Below are positions 25,194 to 33,170 of a stretch of DNA of 38,648 bases, one piece after another. This stretch comes from Planctomycetota bacterium. GTDB taxonomy: Bacteria > Planctomycetota > UBA1135 > JAKEFM01. The notes under the pieces are model-generated. The model worked only from the letters and a program-made list of their open reading frames with translations. It ran no database searches and was not told where the DNA came from. The position numbers were made by a program, and so were the translations under genes. Each line of letters opens with the position of its first letter. The stretch's first letter is position 1. The stretch is taken from contig JAKEFM010000062.1 of assembly GCA_022616055.1 (NCBI GenBank), positions 1 to 38,648 of the forward strand, written 5' to 3'.

Positions 25194-26546
25194 GTGCAGA
25201 AGCGCGCGCTCCTTGCGCTCGCCTGGTTGGTTCCGTTCGCGCTTCCCGTCCCCGCGGCCGCCGGCCAGGGGGACTCGATCGAGTGGGAGGGAGACTTCGA
25301 GGCGGCGCTCGCGAAGGCCGCCAAGGAGAAGAGGCCCCTCCTCGTCAGCTTCACCCTCGACGGAGAGCCCGCCAACGACCGGCAGTGGAGCGACACCTAC
25401 GTCGACCCGAAGTTCGTCGCGCTCTCCCGCAAGATGGTCTGCGTCGCCGGCAACATCGCCGACCACGCCCCGGCCGGGCAGCCCTGCCCGAGGTTCCCCG
25501 GGATCACCTGCGAGCAGCACAAGACCGTCGAGAGGGCGATCCGCAAGCGCTACCTCAAGACCGACGTCGTCATCTCCCCCCAGCACGTCTTCGCCGCCCC
25601 GACCGGCGCGGAGCTCTTCCGGAAGGTCTGGGAGCACCCCAAGGCGGACCTGATGCGCGGGATGGCGATGGCGATCGCCGGCCGCGCGGAGGCCTCCTCC
25701 GGCGCGGAGGCCGGCGAGGTCGCGGACCTCGCCTCTGGGGAGCGCGCGCGCGTCGACCGCCTCCTCCAGGAGATCGAGAGCAACAACGCCGAGGTCCGCG
25801 ACGGCGCCTTCACGTCGCTCGCGACGTCCGAGGACGCCCGCGCGCTCCCGGCGATCCTCGGGAAGGCGAAGGCGGAGAACCCCGACCTGACCCGCTACCA
25901 GGCGATCCACGCGCTCGGGCAGAAGGGGAACCACGGCGCGATCGCCCCGCTCCTCGGCTTCCTCGGCGAGCGGGACACGAAGATCTCGATCTACGCCCTG
26001 AACTCGCTCCGGAAGATCGAGCTCCCCGACCCGGTCCCCGACATCCTGAAGTTCCTGAAGAGCGCCTCGAACGACCGCGTGCGCGCGTACGCGCTGCGCG
26101 CGATCGCGACCTGCCACCCCGGCAACCCCGAGGTCCAGAAGGTCTGCCTCGCGGTGATGAAGACGGCCTCCGCGTCCCTCGAGGTCCCGGCGATGCTCGC
26201 GGTCTTCTCCCTCCAGCCCGACCCCAAGGTCACCGCCGCGGTGAAGCCGAAGCTCTCCTCCGGCTCGACCGCCGTCCGCTCCCTCGCGGCCTGGATCCTC
26301 GGCCGGCAGCGCGATCCCTCCCTCCTCCCCCTCCTCGCGAAGCTCGCCGAGGAGGACAAGTCGCTCGAGGTCCGCGAGATCGCGCGCAAGACGCTCGCCT
26401 ACTGCAGGGGGGAGGAGGTCCCCAACTACGAGCGGCTCAGCTCGACCTTCTACTGGGACGAGGACCTCGCCGAGGTCGGCTGGGGCGCGGGCGGGGAAGG
26501 ACCGCGCGGGGGGGGCGGACCGATGCGGGCGAAGCGGCGGAGCTAG
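25194..26546 (+). CDS. Exported thioredoxin-like / HEAT-repeat protein, copy 1
   Basis: A 450-residue protein with a signal peptide (1-24). The GTG start is backed by a perfect AAGGAGGT site 5 bases upstream. Residues ~30-160 resemble a thioredoxin fold (RPLLVSF strand; PQHVFAAPTG like the cis-Pro segment). The place of the usual WCxxC instead reads DGEPAND (56-62). A Cys/His pattern is shared with copy 2: Cys83, His91, Cys98, Cys106, Glu107, His109, Lys110. Residues ~185-405 are HEAT-type helical repeats (RYQAIHALGQKGNHGAIAPLL, VRSLAAWILGRQRDPSLLPLL). A Gly-rich tail follows. It is convergent with copy 2, sharing a CTAG stop overlap. It lacks the disulfide-exchange motif, so metal binding or a structural role is more likely than reductase activity. 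Function unknown. Confidence 0.75.
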   Translation: MQKRALLALAWLVPFALPVPAAAGQGDSIEWEGDFEAALAKAAKEKRPLLVSFTLDGEPANDRQWSDTYVDPKFVALSRKMVCVAGNIADHAPAGQPCPRFPGITCEQHKTVERAIRKRYLKTDVVISPQHVFAAPTGAELFRKVWEHPKADLMRGMAMAIAGRAEASSGAEAGEVADLASGERARVDRLLQEIESNNAEVRDGAFTSLATSEDARALPAILGKAKAENPDLTRYQAIHALGQKGNHGAIAPLLGFLGERDTKISIYALNSLRKIELPDPVPDILKFLKSASNDRVRAYALRAIATCHPGNPEVQKVCLAVMKTASASLEVPAMLAVFSLQPDPKVTAAVKPKLSSGSTAVRSLAAWILGRQRDPSLLPLLAKLAEEDKSLEVREIARKTLAYCRGEEVPNYERLSSTFYWDEDLAEVGWGAGGEGPRGGGGPMRAKRRS

Positions 26547-27850
26547 AAGTCCTTCTTCCCGACCCAGGCGGGCGGGGGCCACGTCCCGTCGTGGGGGATG
26601 TCGTCCCCCGCGAAGAAGAGGAGCGCGATCCCGTAGCCCTGGGGGGGGGACTTCCCCCCCTCCGACTCGATCAGGGTCCTCGCCCCGAGGAAGAGGACCT
26701 TCACCTTGAAGTCGTTCTCCTTCTCCTCGAGCTTCGCGAGCCTGGGGAGGTCCGACTTCTCCCCGATCAGGCCGAGCGAGTAGACGGCGCACGCGCGCAC
26801 GTCGGGGCTCTTGTCGCCGAGCGCCTTCCGCGCCAGCTCCCGGGCCCGGGCCGTGTCGTCGAGGTCGGTCGCCGCGACGAGGGCGTTCGCGCGCAGCCGC
26901 GCGTCGGCGTCGGACGCGCGCTTGTAGACGAGGTCCGCGACCTCCTTGCGGGAGGGGGCGAGCTTCGCCAGCGCCCGCAGCAGCTCCTTCAGGATCGCCT
27001 TGTCCGACTCCCGCTTCGCCGCCTCGATCAGGGGGTCGACCGCCTTCCCGCTCCCGACGAGCTCGAGGGAGATGATCGCGTGGCGGCGCAGGAGCCCGTC
27101 GCGCCCGGCCGCCACCTTCTGGAGGAAGGGGAGGGCCCGCTCGTAGCCCGGCTCCCCCAACGCCCGCAGGACCTCGACGCGGCCCGGGCCCGGGTTGCGC
27201 TCGAACTCGTCCTCCAGGAGGGCCTGCGCGTCGGGATGGTCGAGGCCGACGAGGCGCTCGAGCCGGTCCCTCTGCTTCTCGATCCCCTTCTCCCTCGCCG
27301 CCTCGAGCCACTTCTCGCGGTCGAAGCTGCCGGCGGGGAGGCTCTCGGCGACCGCGCCGGGGTCGATCTCCGCCTCCTTGAGCGCGCGGGCCATGAGGGT
27401 CGCGAGCCCCTCGGCCGAGATCAGCCACTCCCGGCGGAAGAGGAGCTGCCCGCTCGGGGCGACGAAGACGTGCTGCGGGGCGTTCACCAGCGTCCGCCCG
27501 CCGAGGAAGAGCCGGCGCGCGGCCTTCTCGACCTCCTTGTGCTCCTCGCAGGTGACCGAGCCGAAGCGGGAGCAGACCGAGCGGTCCCCCTCCTTCACGG
27601 CCTCGTGGTCGTCCTTGCTCGCGACGAGGCAGAGGAACTTCCGCGACCGGCCGACGACCTTCGCCTCGCGGTAGACCTCGTTCACCATCGAGTCGTTCGC
27701 CCACTCCCCGTCCATGTTGAAGGCGATCATCAGGGGGAGCTTCTCGGCCTTCGCCTTCTCGAGGCTCGCCTCGAGGCCCCCCTGCCAGACGACCCGCTCG
27801 GCGGAGGCGCCCTGGAGGAGGAGGAGGGCGAGGGGGAGGAGGGGGGCCAT
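26543..27850 (-). CDS. Exported thioredoxin-like / HEAT-repeat protein, copy 2
   Basis: A 435-residue paralogue of the convergent neighbour. It starts at ATG 27850, overlapping the M55 stop (ATGA) with no ribosome site, so it depends on coupling. The signal peptide is residues 1-17 (LLPLALLLLQGASA). The thioredoxin-like part has DGEWAND (47-53) where WCxxC would be, a conserved Cys74, His82, Cys93, Cys101, Glu102, His104, Lys105 pattern, and APQHVFVAPSG. HEAT-like repeats run from ~195 to ~395 (RVEVLRALGEPGYERALPFL, RRHAIISLELVGSGKAVDPL, DVRACAVYSLGLIGEKSDLP). The C-terminus differs from copy 1. Both are presumably periplasmic. Identity between copies is low overall but concentrated in the Cys/His block, which suggests function there. 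Confidence 0.75.
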   Translation of the reverse strand: MAPLLPLALLLLQGASAERVVWQGGLEASLEKAKAEKLPLMIAFNMDGEWANDSMVNEVYREAKVVGRSRKFLCLVASKDDHEAVKEGDRSVCSRFGSVTCEEHKEVEKAARRLFLGGRTLVNAPQHVFVAPSGQLLFRREWLISAEGLATLMARALKEAEIDPGAVAESLPAGSFDREKWLEAAREKGIEKQRDRLERLVGLDHPDAQALLEDEFERNPGPGRVEVLRALGEPGYERALPFLQKVAAGRDGLLRRHAIISLELVGSGKAVDPLIEAAKRESDKAILKELLRALAKLAPSRKEVADLVYKRASDADARLRANALVAATDLDDTARARELARKALGDKSPDVRACAVYSLGLIGEKSDLPRLAKLEEKENDFKVKVLFLGARTLIESEGGKSPPQGYGIALLFFAGDDIPHDGTWPPPAWVGKKDF

Positions 27851-28734
27851 CAGAAGGCGTAGAAGAAGCGCCAGGCCTCGAGAAAGGTCGGGGCCTGCGC
27901 GCTCACCTCCTCCGGACCCGTGAGCCGCGCGCCCGGGACCTGCGAGGCGAGGAAGGCCTGGCCCGCGTTCCGGAAGCGGACGGAGAGGCGCACGGGGCCC
28001 TCGACCTTGAGGGGGCGCATCTCCCGCCTCCGCTCGACCCCGCGCTTCACCCCCGCCTCGATCGCGCGCCGCGCCTCCCCCGGGAGCATCGTGCGGGCGG
28101 CGTTGCGGCCGATCCCCTCCTTCACGGCGACCGTCTCGATGCCGCCGAGGAGGTCCCTCGCCTCCTCGCAGGCGGCGCGGTCCCCCGAGAGGAAGACGAC
28201 CGGGACCCCGAACTCCCCGGCGAGGGCGGCGTTCAGCCCGCACTCGCCGAAGGACTTCCCGTTCACGACGACGTCGGCGATCGACTCGGTCGACCAGGTG
28301 TGGTCGAGGACGCCGTTCGCCGTCCCGGCGCGGGGGTGGTAGGCGACGAAGACGGCCGCGGAGAAGGAGGCGTCGATCCCCTGCATCATCCCCATCGGCT
28401 TGGGGCGCCCCGTGAACAGGCTCACCGGCACGGAGACCTCCTTCCCCTCGCGGGGGACCGCGACCGAATCGAGCAGCTCGTCGGGGACGAGGTTGACCTG
28501 GCTCCAGTGGGCGTCGACGACGAGGACCTCGGTCGCCCCGCCGAGGGCGGCGCCGCGGATCGCCGCGTTCGCCTCCCCGACCATCAGGCGGCGGCCGATC
28601 GCGTAGTCGGGCCCTTTCGGGTTCACCTGGTCGTCGTGGGTGAGCCCCGCCACGCCCTCCATGTCGACGGAGATGAGGACCTTCACGGGGGGAGACTGGG
28701 CGGCGAGGAGCGGGAGGAGGGCGGCGGCGAGCAT
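27850..28734 (-). CDS. M55 family D-aminopeptidase (DppA-like), exported
   Basis: A 294-residue zinc peptidase that removes N-terminal D-amino acids from short peptides; Bacillus DppA is the type enzyme. Zinc ligands and catalytic residues match DppA: Asp24 and Glu26 in VDMEGVAGL, His76 in VVDAHWSQ, His133 in VAYHPRAG, His145 in VLDHTWS, and Glu164 in SFGECGLNA. The block GDRAACEEA is also typical. Unlike cytosolic DppA, it starts with a signal-like hydrophobic stretch (MLAAALLPLLAAQSPP), so a periplasmic location is inferred. It is coupled to thioredoxin-like/HEAT copy 2 and lies near an OPT transporter. Salvage of D-amino-acid peptides from cell-wall turnover is a plausible role. Confidence 0.9.
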   Translation of the reverse strand: MLAAALLPLLAAQSPPVKVLISVDMEGVAGLTHDDQVNPKGPDYAIGRRLMVGEANAAIRGAALGGATEVLVVDAHWSQVNLVPDELLDSVAVPREGKEVSVPVSLFTGRPKPMGMMQGIDASFSAAVFVAYHPRAGTANGVLDHTWSTESIADVVVNGKSFGECGLNAALAGEFGVPVVFLSGDRAACEEARDLLGGIETVAVKEGIGRNAARTMLPGEARRAIEAGVKRGVERRREMRPLKVEGPVRLSVRFRNAGQAFLASQVPGARLTGPEEVSAQAPTFLEAWRFFYAF

Positions 28735-28767
28735 CCGGATCGTCCGGGAGAAGCGGGAGGATGAGGG

Positions 28768-28788
28768 GAATGCCCATTCGTGTAAAGT
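28768..28788 (+). promoter_or_regulatory. Palindrome plus TAAAGT box in the M55/PQQ divergent gap
   Basis: GAATG-CC-CATTC (28768-28779) is a perfect two-arm palindrome. TAAAGT at 28783-28788 fits a -10 box for the plus-strand gene at 28828, which also has a GAGG site. The palindrome sits near the -35 region and could be an operator, but 5-base arms can arise by chance. Confidence 0.35.
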
Positions 28789-28827
28789 GCGCGGCGCCTT
28801 CCCTCCGCCCGCGCCGAGGTTCGAGCC

Positions 28828-29181
28828 ATGCCCCCCTCCTCCCGCGCCCCCTCGCAGGACCTCCTCTTCGTCGGGATCAAGGGCTCCGTCGTCGCCCTGA
28901 AGAAGTCGAGCGGCGAGGTCGCCTGGTCGATCAAGCTGCGGCAGGGCGCCAGCTACGTCCCGCTCGTCTCCGAGGACGGGTTCGTGTTCGCCCTCTCGGG
29001 AGGCGAGGTGACCTGCCTCTCCGCGGCGGACGGGAAGCCGGTCTGGCACAACGAGCTCAAGGGCTACGGCCGGGGCCACTCCCTCCTCGCGGGCGCGGCG
29101 AACGCGGGGGTCGTCCCGGCGGTGGCGGCCCTGGAGGAGCAGCAGCGGGCCGCGCACTCCGCGCACGTTCCGCCCGCCTAG
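28828..29181 (+). CDS. Short PQQ-like beta-propeller repeat protein
   Basis: A 117-residue protein with no signal peptide, so probably cytosolic. It holds about two propeller-type repeats: LLFVGIKGSVVALKKSSGEVAW (21 usable positions, first repeat) and GFVFALSGGEVTCLSAADGKPVW (second repeat), then HNELKGYGRGH and an Ala-rich tail. Seven- or eight-bladed PQQ enzymes are far longer and no quinone-binding site is visible. I recall similar stand-alone proteins of about this length in other bacteria, so it is probably intact rather than a fragment. It may form a propeller by multimerising. Function unknown. Confidence 0.7.
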   Translation: MPPSSRAPSQDLLFVGIKGSVVALKKSSGEVAWSIKLRQGASYVPLVSEDGFVFALSGGEVTCLSAADGKPVWHNELKGYGRGHSLLAGAANAGVVPAVAALEEQQRAAHSAHVPPA

Positions 29182-29193
29182 GCCCCGCCCGAG

Positions 29194-30621
29194 TTGTCCC
29201 CCCGGCGAGAGGGTCTCGTCCTCGCGGCCGCCGCCGCCACCCTCGCGACCGCCTACGCCCTCCTCCCGGGCCCGCTCTTCTACGAGGACGCGACGCGGCT
29301 CGTCACCGAGCTCTACACCCCGCGGTTCACCGATCCCTTCGTCCTCCGCCACGGTCTGATCCTCCCCCTCGGCCGCGCGATCCAGCGCACGACGGGGCTC
29401 GCCCCCGAGGACGCGCTCGGCCTCCTCTCGGCCCTCTCGGCCGCCTCGATCCCCGCCTTCGCCTATCTCGGCCTGCGCCGCCTCGGCCTGGGGCCCTCGC
29501 CGAGCGCCTTCGGCGCGGGCCTCCTCGCCCTCGCTCCGACGACCGTCTTCTACGGCCGGCACATCGAGGTCCACGCCCCGAACGCGGCGGCCACCGCCCT
29601 CGCGTTCGCCGTGGCGTGCGGCGGGGGCGCGGAGCGGGCCTCCCTCCTCACGGTTCCCCTTTCCTTCGCCGCCGCGGCGGGGACGCACGCGGGGGGGGTC
29701 CTCTCCCTGCCGTTCCTCGGCCTCCTCGGCGCCTCCCGGAGCGGCGGGACACGCCGCGCGGTCTTCCTCGCCCTCGGCCTCTCGACCGGTCTCGCGTGCT
29801 TCGCCGGCGGACTCGCCCTTCTCGCCGTCCGTCTCGGGATCCTCCATCCGCAGGAGGGGGACCCGTTCTTCCAGATCACCCTCAACTTCCGCTCGTCCCA
29901 CTGGGACTTCTCCCCGGTCCGCTCCCTCGCCTACGCGAGCCAGACGGTCCTCCCCCACGGCGGCTTGCTCCTCCTCGGGATCCCCGGCCTCCTCCTCCTC
30001 TTCCGGCGGGACCGCCTCGCGGCGCTCGCCCTCGCCGCCTGGTTCCTCGCGTTCCTCTACGCGTACGCCTCCTGGGGCTTCCAGAAGCTCGGAGGTTACC
30101 TCCTCCCCACCTACCCCGCCCTCGCGGTCGGGGCGGCGGAGGCCTTCCGACGCGCGAGGGAGCACCGGCCCCGGCTCGCGAGCGCGCTCGCCCTCCTCAC
30201 CCTCGGCGGCCAGGGCCTGCTCGGCGCGCGGATGGCGGCGCGCGACCTCCACGAGCCCCACCCCCTCGAGTGGGCGCGCTCGCTCCGCGAGGCGACGGGA
30301 GACCGCGGGGCCCTCGTCACCGACTGGCTCGCGCATCGCACCCTCGCGGCCCTCCACACGCGGGTGACGCCGATCACGGTCGGGACCCTGAACTTCCTCC
30401 CCCCCGGGGAGAGGCCGCGGGCGATCGCCCTCCTGCTCGAGGACCTGGAACGCAGGATCGCGTCGGGGACCGACGTCTACCTCGACGGCGACCTCGAGGC
30501 CTGGATCCCCGAGGCGCCGCAGCTCGAGCCGCTCCTCGACGCGATCGAGGGCCGCTTCGACCGCGAGAGCGTCGCCCGCGGATCCTTCCGCGGGTGGCGC
30601 CTTCAGACGCGGCCCCGCTGA
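29194..30621 (+). CDS. Polytopic glycosyltransferase-like (GT-C type) membrane protein
   Basis: A 475-residue inner-membrane protein with about ten hydrophobic helices in the first ~330 residues and a soluble C-terminal part. The first loop holds acidic and aromatic residues (LFYEDATRLVTELY), the usual position of catalytic acids in GT-C enzymes of the ArnT/PMT type, which use lipid-linked sugars. Other blocks include FYGRHIEVHAPNAAATAL and GGYLLPTYPALAVGAAEA. The soluble part (LEWARSLREATGDRGALVTDWLAH) resembles those enzymes' ends. The TTG start 12 bases after the PQQ-like gene has no ribosome site and is uncertain. The 3' end overlaps the convergent acyltransferase gene by 19 bases. Donor and acceptor are unknown. 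Confidence 0.65.
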   Translation: MSPRREGLVLAAAAATLATAYALLPGPLFYEDATRLVTELYTPRFTDPFVLRHGLILPLGRAIQRTTGLAPEDALGLLSALSAASIPAFAYLGLRRLGLGPSPSAFGAGLLALAPTTVFYGRHIEVHAPNAAATALAFAVACGGGAERASLLTVPLSFAAAAGTHAGGVLSLPFLGLLGASRSGGTRRAVFLALGLSTGLACFAGGLALLAVRLGILHPQEGDPFFQITLNFRSSHWDFSPVRSLAYASQTVLPHGGLLLLGIPGLLLLFRRDRLAALALAAWFLAFLYAYASWGFQKLGGYLLPTYPALAVGAAEAFRRAREHRPRLASALALLTLGGQGLLGARMAARDLHEPHPLEWARSLREATGDRGALVTDWLAHRTLAALHTRVTPITVGTLNFLPPGERPRAIALLLEDLERRIASGTDVYLDGDLEAWIPEAPQLEPLLDAIEGRFDRESVARGSFRGWRLQTRPR

Positions 30622-31619
30622 GGGGGGACGGCCGAGCCATCACGATCGCCAGCGGGGGGCGACACGGACCGCGCCACCGGCTGGAGGATCCCCGGGTCGA
30701 AGGCCCCTCGACCGCGGAGGATCTGGGTCCATCGCTTGTCGAGCCAGTTCCACCACATGGCCGGGTGCTCCCGCACGAAGGCGTCGACGTCGGCCGCCCA
30801 CTTGCGGGTCGCCGCCTCGGCCTGCTCCTGGATCCCGCGCGAGCGGTCGAGCTCGTAGGGCTCGCCCACGCGGACGCGGTAGGCGCCGTCCTCCCAGTGC
30901 CAGAAAACCGGGACGACCGGCGCGCCCGTGCGCAGACCCATGATGAAGGCTCCGGGCCGGAAGTAGGCCGTCCGACCGAGGAAGCTCACCGGCGTCCCTT
31001 TGCCGGGCATCCGGGGAAAGTCCGGAGTGATGTAGAGGACCTTCCCCGAACGGACCACCTCCATCGCCACCTTGAGCCGATCGGTCTCCGCCGCGTCCTC
31101 GGGGGGGAAGACGAAGTGCCCCTCTCCCGCCTCCAAGGCCGACGAGTTCAGCCGCCACTTGCGAGGATCCTTGGCCCTCCGCATGAAGGTCCGGCAGGGG
31201 AGGCGCATGCCCACCCTGCAGCCGTAGAGAGGGTAGCCGCAGATGTGGGGAGCGATGTGGATCACGCCCCGGCCCGCGGCGTGGGCCCGTTCCAGGATCC
31301 CGAACGAGTCGTCGAAGACGTAGCGATCCGCGCATCCGCTGGCGGCGAACGAGCCCGCCCGGAGCAGGTGGGCCATCATCACGTACTGGTCGATGGCCCG
31401 CTCGAAGTGGGCCTCCACGAGGCCCGGGCGACGGAGGCCGGCGAGCTCCATGTTGGTCGCCACCTTCCGGCGGAGCGGAAGGGCCAGGCGCGAGGCGACT
31501 CGAAGCGCCTTGCGAAGTCTCTCGATGGAGTCGGCGCTGGAGGCCCGGCGCGCTCCGCGGATGCCGGACCTGAGCAGGCGAAAGGTGAGGTTCTTTCGCA
31601 GCTCGCGAAGGAGGGTCAT
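30603..31619 (-). CDS. LpxL/HtrB-like lysophospholipid acyltransferase with variant active site
   Basis: A 338-residue membrane-associated protein of the lipid A late-acyltransferase family. ATG 31619 has CGAGGAT 5 bases upstream; the longer frame upstream of it is not protein-like. Family blocks are YVMMAHLLRAGS, GRGVIHIAPHICGYP, LYITPDFPRMPGKGTPVSFLGRTAYFRP (read in two parts), and RTGAPVVPVFWHWEDG. The catalytic HX4(D/E) motif should lie in HIAPHICGYP, but His125 is followed by Pro at the acidic position and His121 by Ile. Either the acid is supplied elsewhere or the enzyme is altered. Lipid A acylation is the default guess; other lipids are possible. Confidence 0.78.
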   Translation of the reverse strand: MTLLRELRKNLTFRLLRSGIRGARRASSADSIERLRKALRVASRLALPLRRKVATNMELAGLRRPGLVEAHFERAIDQYVMMAHLLRAGSFAASGCADRYVFDDSFGILERAHAAGRGVIHIAPHICGYPLYGCRVGMRLPCRTFMRRAKDPRKWRLNSSALEAGEGHFVFPPEDAAETDRLKVAMEVVRSGKVLYITPDFPRMPGKGTPVSFLGRTAYFRPGAFIMGLRTGAPVVPVFWHWEDGAYRVRVGEPYELDRSRGIQEQAEAATRKWAADVDAFVREHPAMWWNWLDKRWTQILRGRGAFDPGILQPVARSVSPPAGDRDGSAVPPQRGRV

Positions 31620-31709
31620 CGGATCCTCGAAGGGGTCGCGGTGCTCCAGGCGCGGATCCCGGCCGCGGTGTCCCCTCCGCCCGCGAACGGGAGACCAGGC
31701 TGGGAGGGA

Positions 31710-31722
31710 GTGTAGCGTACAC
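31710..31722. promoter_or_regulatory. Small palindrome between divergent genes
   Basis: GTGTA-GCG-TACAC lies between the acyltransferase start (31619, -) and the SGNH-like gene start (31792, +). It contains TAGCGT on one strand and is flanked by TACACT on the other, both acceptable -10 boxes. A shared operator is possible but unproven. Confidence 0.3.
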
Positions 31723-31791
31723 GGATTCCCCGGCGGAACCGGGGGACCCTCGTCGGGTTTCACCCGGTCCCCTCCCGCGAAAGGTCGACGC

Positions 31792-33162
31792 ATGCGCGCT
31801 CTCCTGGTCCCCTTCGTCATCCCCCTCCTCGCGGCGGCGGCCTCCGCGCAGGCGAACTGCGGGAACACGTCGACCGGGATGATTCCGCTCACCGATCTCG
31901 GGCCGGAGACCTACCAGGGCTTCGGGGGGGGGCTCTATCCGGCCGGCGCGAACATGCGCCCCCCCGCCCACGACGCCGCGGGCCTCGTCGAGGCTGCGCA
32001 GGTCGTCCCGAGGAACGCTGCGGGTGCCCCCGACCCGAACGGGAAGATCGTCCTTCTCTCGATCGGGATGTCGAACACGAGCGGCGAGTTCTCGACCTTC
32101 CTGCCGATCGCGAATGCCGACCCGGGGAAGAATCCGGCGGTCCTCCTCGTCAACGGCGCGCAGGGGGGGCAGACGGCGGCGGCCATCTCGAGCCCGAACG
32201 CCGTCTTCTGGACGGTCGTCGACCAGCGTCTCGCGATGGCGGGCGTGACCCCGGCGCAGGTCCAGGCGGTCTGGTTCAAGGAGGCGAACGCGGGGCCGAC
32301 GCAGCCCTTCCCGGACCACGCGCTCGTCCTGAAGACCCAGTTCGCCGCGATCATGGGGATCCTCCGGAACCGCTACCCCAACGGCCGGCTCTGCTACGCC
32401 TCGAGCCGGATCTACGCCGGGTACGCGTCGACCCCGCTGAATCCCGAGCCCTGGGCCTACGAGTCCGCCTTCGCGGTGAAATGGTTGATCGAGGACCAGG
32501 CGAACGGGGCGCCGGCGCTGAACTTCGGCCCGGCGAACGGCCCGGTCGTCTCCCCCTGGATCGCCTGGGGCCCCTACCTCTGGGCCGACGGGCTCACGCC
32601 GCGGAGCGACGGGCTGGCCTGGCAGTGCTCGGACCTGACGAACGACGGCACGCACCCCTCGCCCTCGGGCCGGACGAAGGTCGCGAGCCTCCTCCTCGAC
32701 TTCTTCAAGACCGACGCGACGGCGAAGTCCTGGTTCCTGGCGGGCCCCGCGGCCCCCTGCGGCCCGCAGGCGCAAGTCGAGGAGTACGGGACGGGTTTCG
32801 GCGGCCCGAACGGGACCGTCCATCTCGTCGCGAGCCGCCTCCCGACCGTTCCGACGATCTCCCCGTTCCGCGCCCACGCGTTCGGGGGCCCGCCGGACGC
32901 GATCGGCGGGTTCGTCCTGGGCGGCTTCCCCCTCGCCGACGGCCAAGTCCCGCTCCTCGGGGGATCGCTCCTCGCCGCGCCGGCGCTCGGTTTCCCGATT
33001 GGGACGAACGCCCTCGGCATGGCCGACCTCGACTTCGGCCCGGTCCCGCCGGACCTCGCGCTCTGCGGCGGGGAGGTCTACCTCCAGTACCTCGTCGCCG
33101 ACCCCGACTCCCCGCAGGGGGCCGATCTCTCGAGGGGACTGCGAGTCCGGATCGGTCACTGA
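31792..33162 (+). CDS. Secreted SGNH-hydrolase-like protein with planctomycete-type C-terminal domain
   Basis: A 456-residue exported protein; ATG 31792 has AAAGG upstream. The signal peptide (1-19) ends in AAAASAQ. Residues ~84-310 show the SGNH blocks in order: Ser94 in IGMSNTSGE, Gly125 in NGAQGGQT, Asn166 in FKEANAG, and Asp285/His288 in NDGTHPSPSGR. This supports an esterase- or lipase-like hydrolase. From ~328 on there is a separate domain with the pattern PLLGGSLLAAPALGFPIGT, LCGGEVYLQYLVAD, LSRGLRVRIGH, matching the C-terminal domain of the 16939-19173 product. That domain may serve attachment or sorting. The natural ester substrate is unknown. Confidence 0.82.
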   Translation: MRALLVPFVIPLLAAAASAQANCGNTSTGMIPLTDLGPETYQGFGGGLYPAGANMRPPAHDAAGLVEAAQVVPRNAAGAPDPNGKIVLLSIGMSNTSGEFSTFLPIANADPGKNPAVLLVNGAQGGQTAAAISSPNAVFWTVVDQRLAMAGVTPAQVQAVWFKEANAGPTQPFPDHALVLKTQFAAIMGILRNRYPNGRLCYASSRIYAGYASTPLNPEPWAYESAFAVKWLIEDQANGAPALNFGPANGPVVSPWIAWGPYLWADGLTPRSDGLAWQCSDLTNDGTHPSPSGRTKVASLLLDFFKTDATAKSWFLAGPAAPCGPQAQVEEYGTGFGGPNGTVHLVASRLPTVPTISPFRAHAFGGPPDAIGGFVLGGFPLADGQVPLLGGSLLAAPALGFPIGTNALGMADLDFGPVPPDLALCGGEVYLQYLVADPDSPQGADLSRGLRVRIGH

Positions 33163-33170
33163 CGCCGGGC

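Noticed and set aside
22470-27704. 1744-residue minus-strand open frame
   Set aside because: Only its last 182 codons, from ATG 23018, are protein-like. The rest lies over the OPT and thioredoxin-like/HEAT genes in a wrong frame.
22895-27862. 1655-residue plus-strand open frame
   Set aside because: It has Asp/Arg/Glu/Gly-rich composition without domains and covers well-supported genes in other frames.
28828-29181. Truncated PQQ dehydrogenase
   Set aside because: It has its own start and ribosome site, and stand-alone two-repeat proteins of this length are known to me, so it is probably intact.
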